A DNA stretch of 64,000 bases, taken from contig OZ036008.1 of the NCBI GenBank assembly GCA_964035015.1, positions 12,009,192-12,073,191 on the forward strand, given 5' to 3'. The notes beneath the pieces are model-generated. The model was not told the origin of the DNA. It ran no database searches and saw only the letters and a program-made list of their open reading frames with translations. This DNA is from Corallium rubrum (taxonomy: Eukaryota; Cnidaria; Anthozoa; Scleralcyonacea; Coralliidae). The translations under genes were made by a program, and so were the position numbers. This document shows positions 63,222-64,000 of the stretch, in pieces; the first letter of the stretch is position 1; every line of letters starts with the position of its first letter.

Positions 63222-63544
63222 TAAACTTACCATAATTGGGAGTTGCTTATAAAATTAAATTTAATCGAGGGGCAAATCACATCAAAAAATCTTGTACACC
63301 TTTAATGTCACAAAATCCCAGTTGATATTTTATTATATTAAGGAGATGATTCAGCGGAAGAGGTGTGCCTGCGTGGACAGCCGAAAAACGGTAAACAAAA
63401 GACTGTCTAACAGTATGAGAAGGAATTGAGACATGGAGGTTCTGACAGCGACGCGTGTGTTTTTTATATTTATTTTTATATAATAAATTCTCTCTAAAAT
63501 AACAGTGTTGTCGTTTTGGTTGACTGGTTCAAGAACCCTGTGAC

Positions 63545-63770
63545 ATTTAAGAATCCAAAAATCCGCAAAAATTTCAAAAAAAAATATCTCAAAAAATCCC
63601 AGAAAGATCTCAAAAAATTCCAAAAATCCCAGAAAAATCTCAAAAAATTCCAAAAATCCCAGAAAAATCTCAAAAAAATCAAAAAATCCCAGAAAAATCG
63701 AAAAAAAATCCCAGAAAAATCTCAAAAAAATCAAAAAATTCCAGAAAAATCTCAAAAAAGTCAAAAAAAT
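63545..63770. repeat. A-rich tandem repeat
   Basis: Units of about 27-30 bp built on AATCCCAGAAAAATCTCAAA. Frames on both strands are artefacts. 63770-64000 contains nothing I recognise. Confidence 0.85.
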
Positions 63771-64000
63771 CTCGTACGCTTTTCTGGGAGTGATTCGCCC
63801 CTCGCCCTCGATATTATAAAAATCTGTCGTTATTCGACAATTAATATACTGCAGTACCTCAAGGAGAAAAACAAAGAACATTTTCTTGAAGTTGTAGTTC
63901 TTGTCTTCAGTACCCAGATCAACAAATGCAACAACAAATGCTAAAAGAGCAAGGTTGTAAATTAAATATTTATCTAGTGGTTTATAACCAAAGTCTTTCT

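Noticed and set aside
63351..63944. Coiled-coil-like frames on both strands
   Set aside because: Both follow the A-rich tandem repeat; no conserved start or neighbours.

Overview
The window looks like nuclear DNA of an early-branching animal, most likely a cnidarian (inferred). The reasons are intron-split orthologues of animal genes, AT-rich non-coding DNA and a very high density of small foldback DNA transposons, LINEs, SINEs and tandem repeats. No bacterial, plasmid or viral gene set is visible.

Layout. (1) 1-10900 holds a young family of intronless genes encoding an N-terminal T1/BTB (KCTD-type) domain and a C-terminal SPRY-like domain: one partial copy (2-544), two complete forward copies (1850-2809, 3556-4512), a 3' remnant (4554-4685) and a divergent reverse copy (7800-8813) that has acquired a probable signal peptide. 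(2) 10900-17100 has no convincing gene; it holds microsatellites and foldback elements, including an 870-bp Mutator-like foldback with a 9-bp target duplication. (3) 17100-25247 is a complete five-exon ERK5/MAPK7-like MAP kinase gene (969 aa). (4) 26881-37090 is a seven-exon NSRP1 (CCDC55) gene (490 aa), a splicing regulator, with introns packed with nested transposons, a 5S-rRNA-derived SINE and a hammerhead-ribozyme-like motif. (5) 37150-48450 is a satellite block: pentanucleotide DNA, then about 43 copies of a 172-bp satellite, interrupted by a 5'-truncated LINE with an open reverse-transcriptase frame. (6) 49153-58664 is a five-exon ESS2 (DGCR14) gene (467 aa), a spliceosome-associated protein. 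(7) 58665-64000 is non-coding; it holds a 53-bp satellite of about 33 units lying inside what looks like a PIF/Harbinger-type miniature element.

The three conserved genes share the forward strand. NSRP1 and ESS2 both act on pre-mRNA splicing, but 12 kb of satellite separates them, so no operon is implied. Exon joins were worked out by matching reading phase, GT/AG sites and recalled human orthologue order; the sums of the exons are exact multiples of three for all three genes. Most short open frames elsewhere are translations of simple repeats and are left out.
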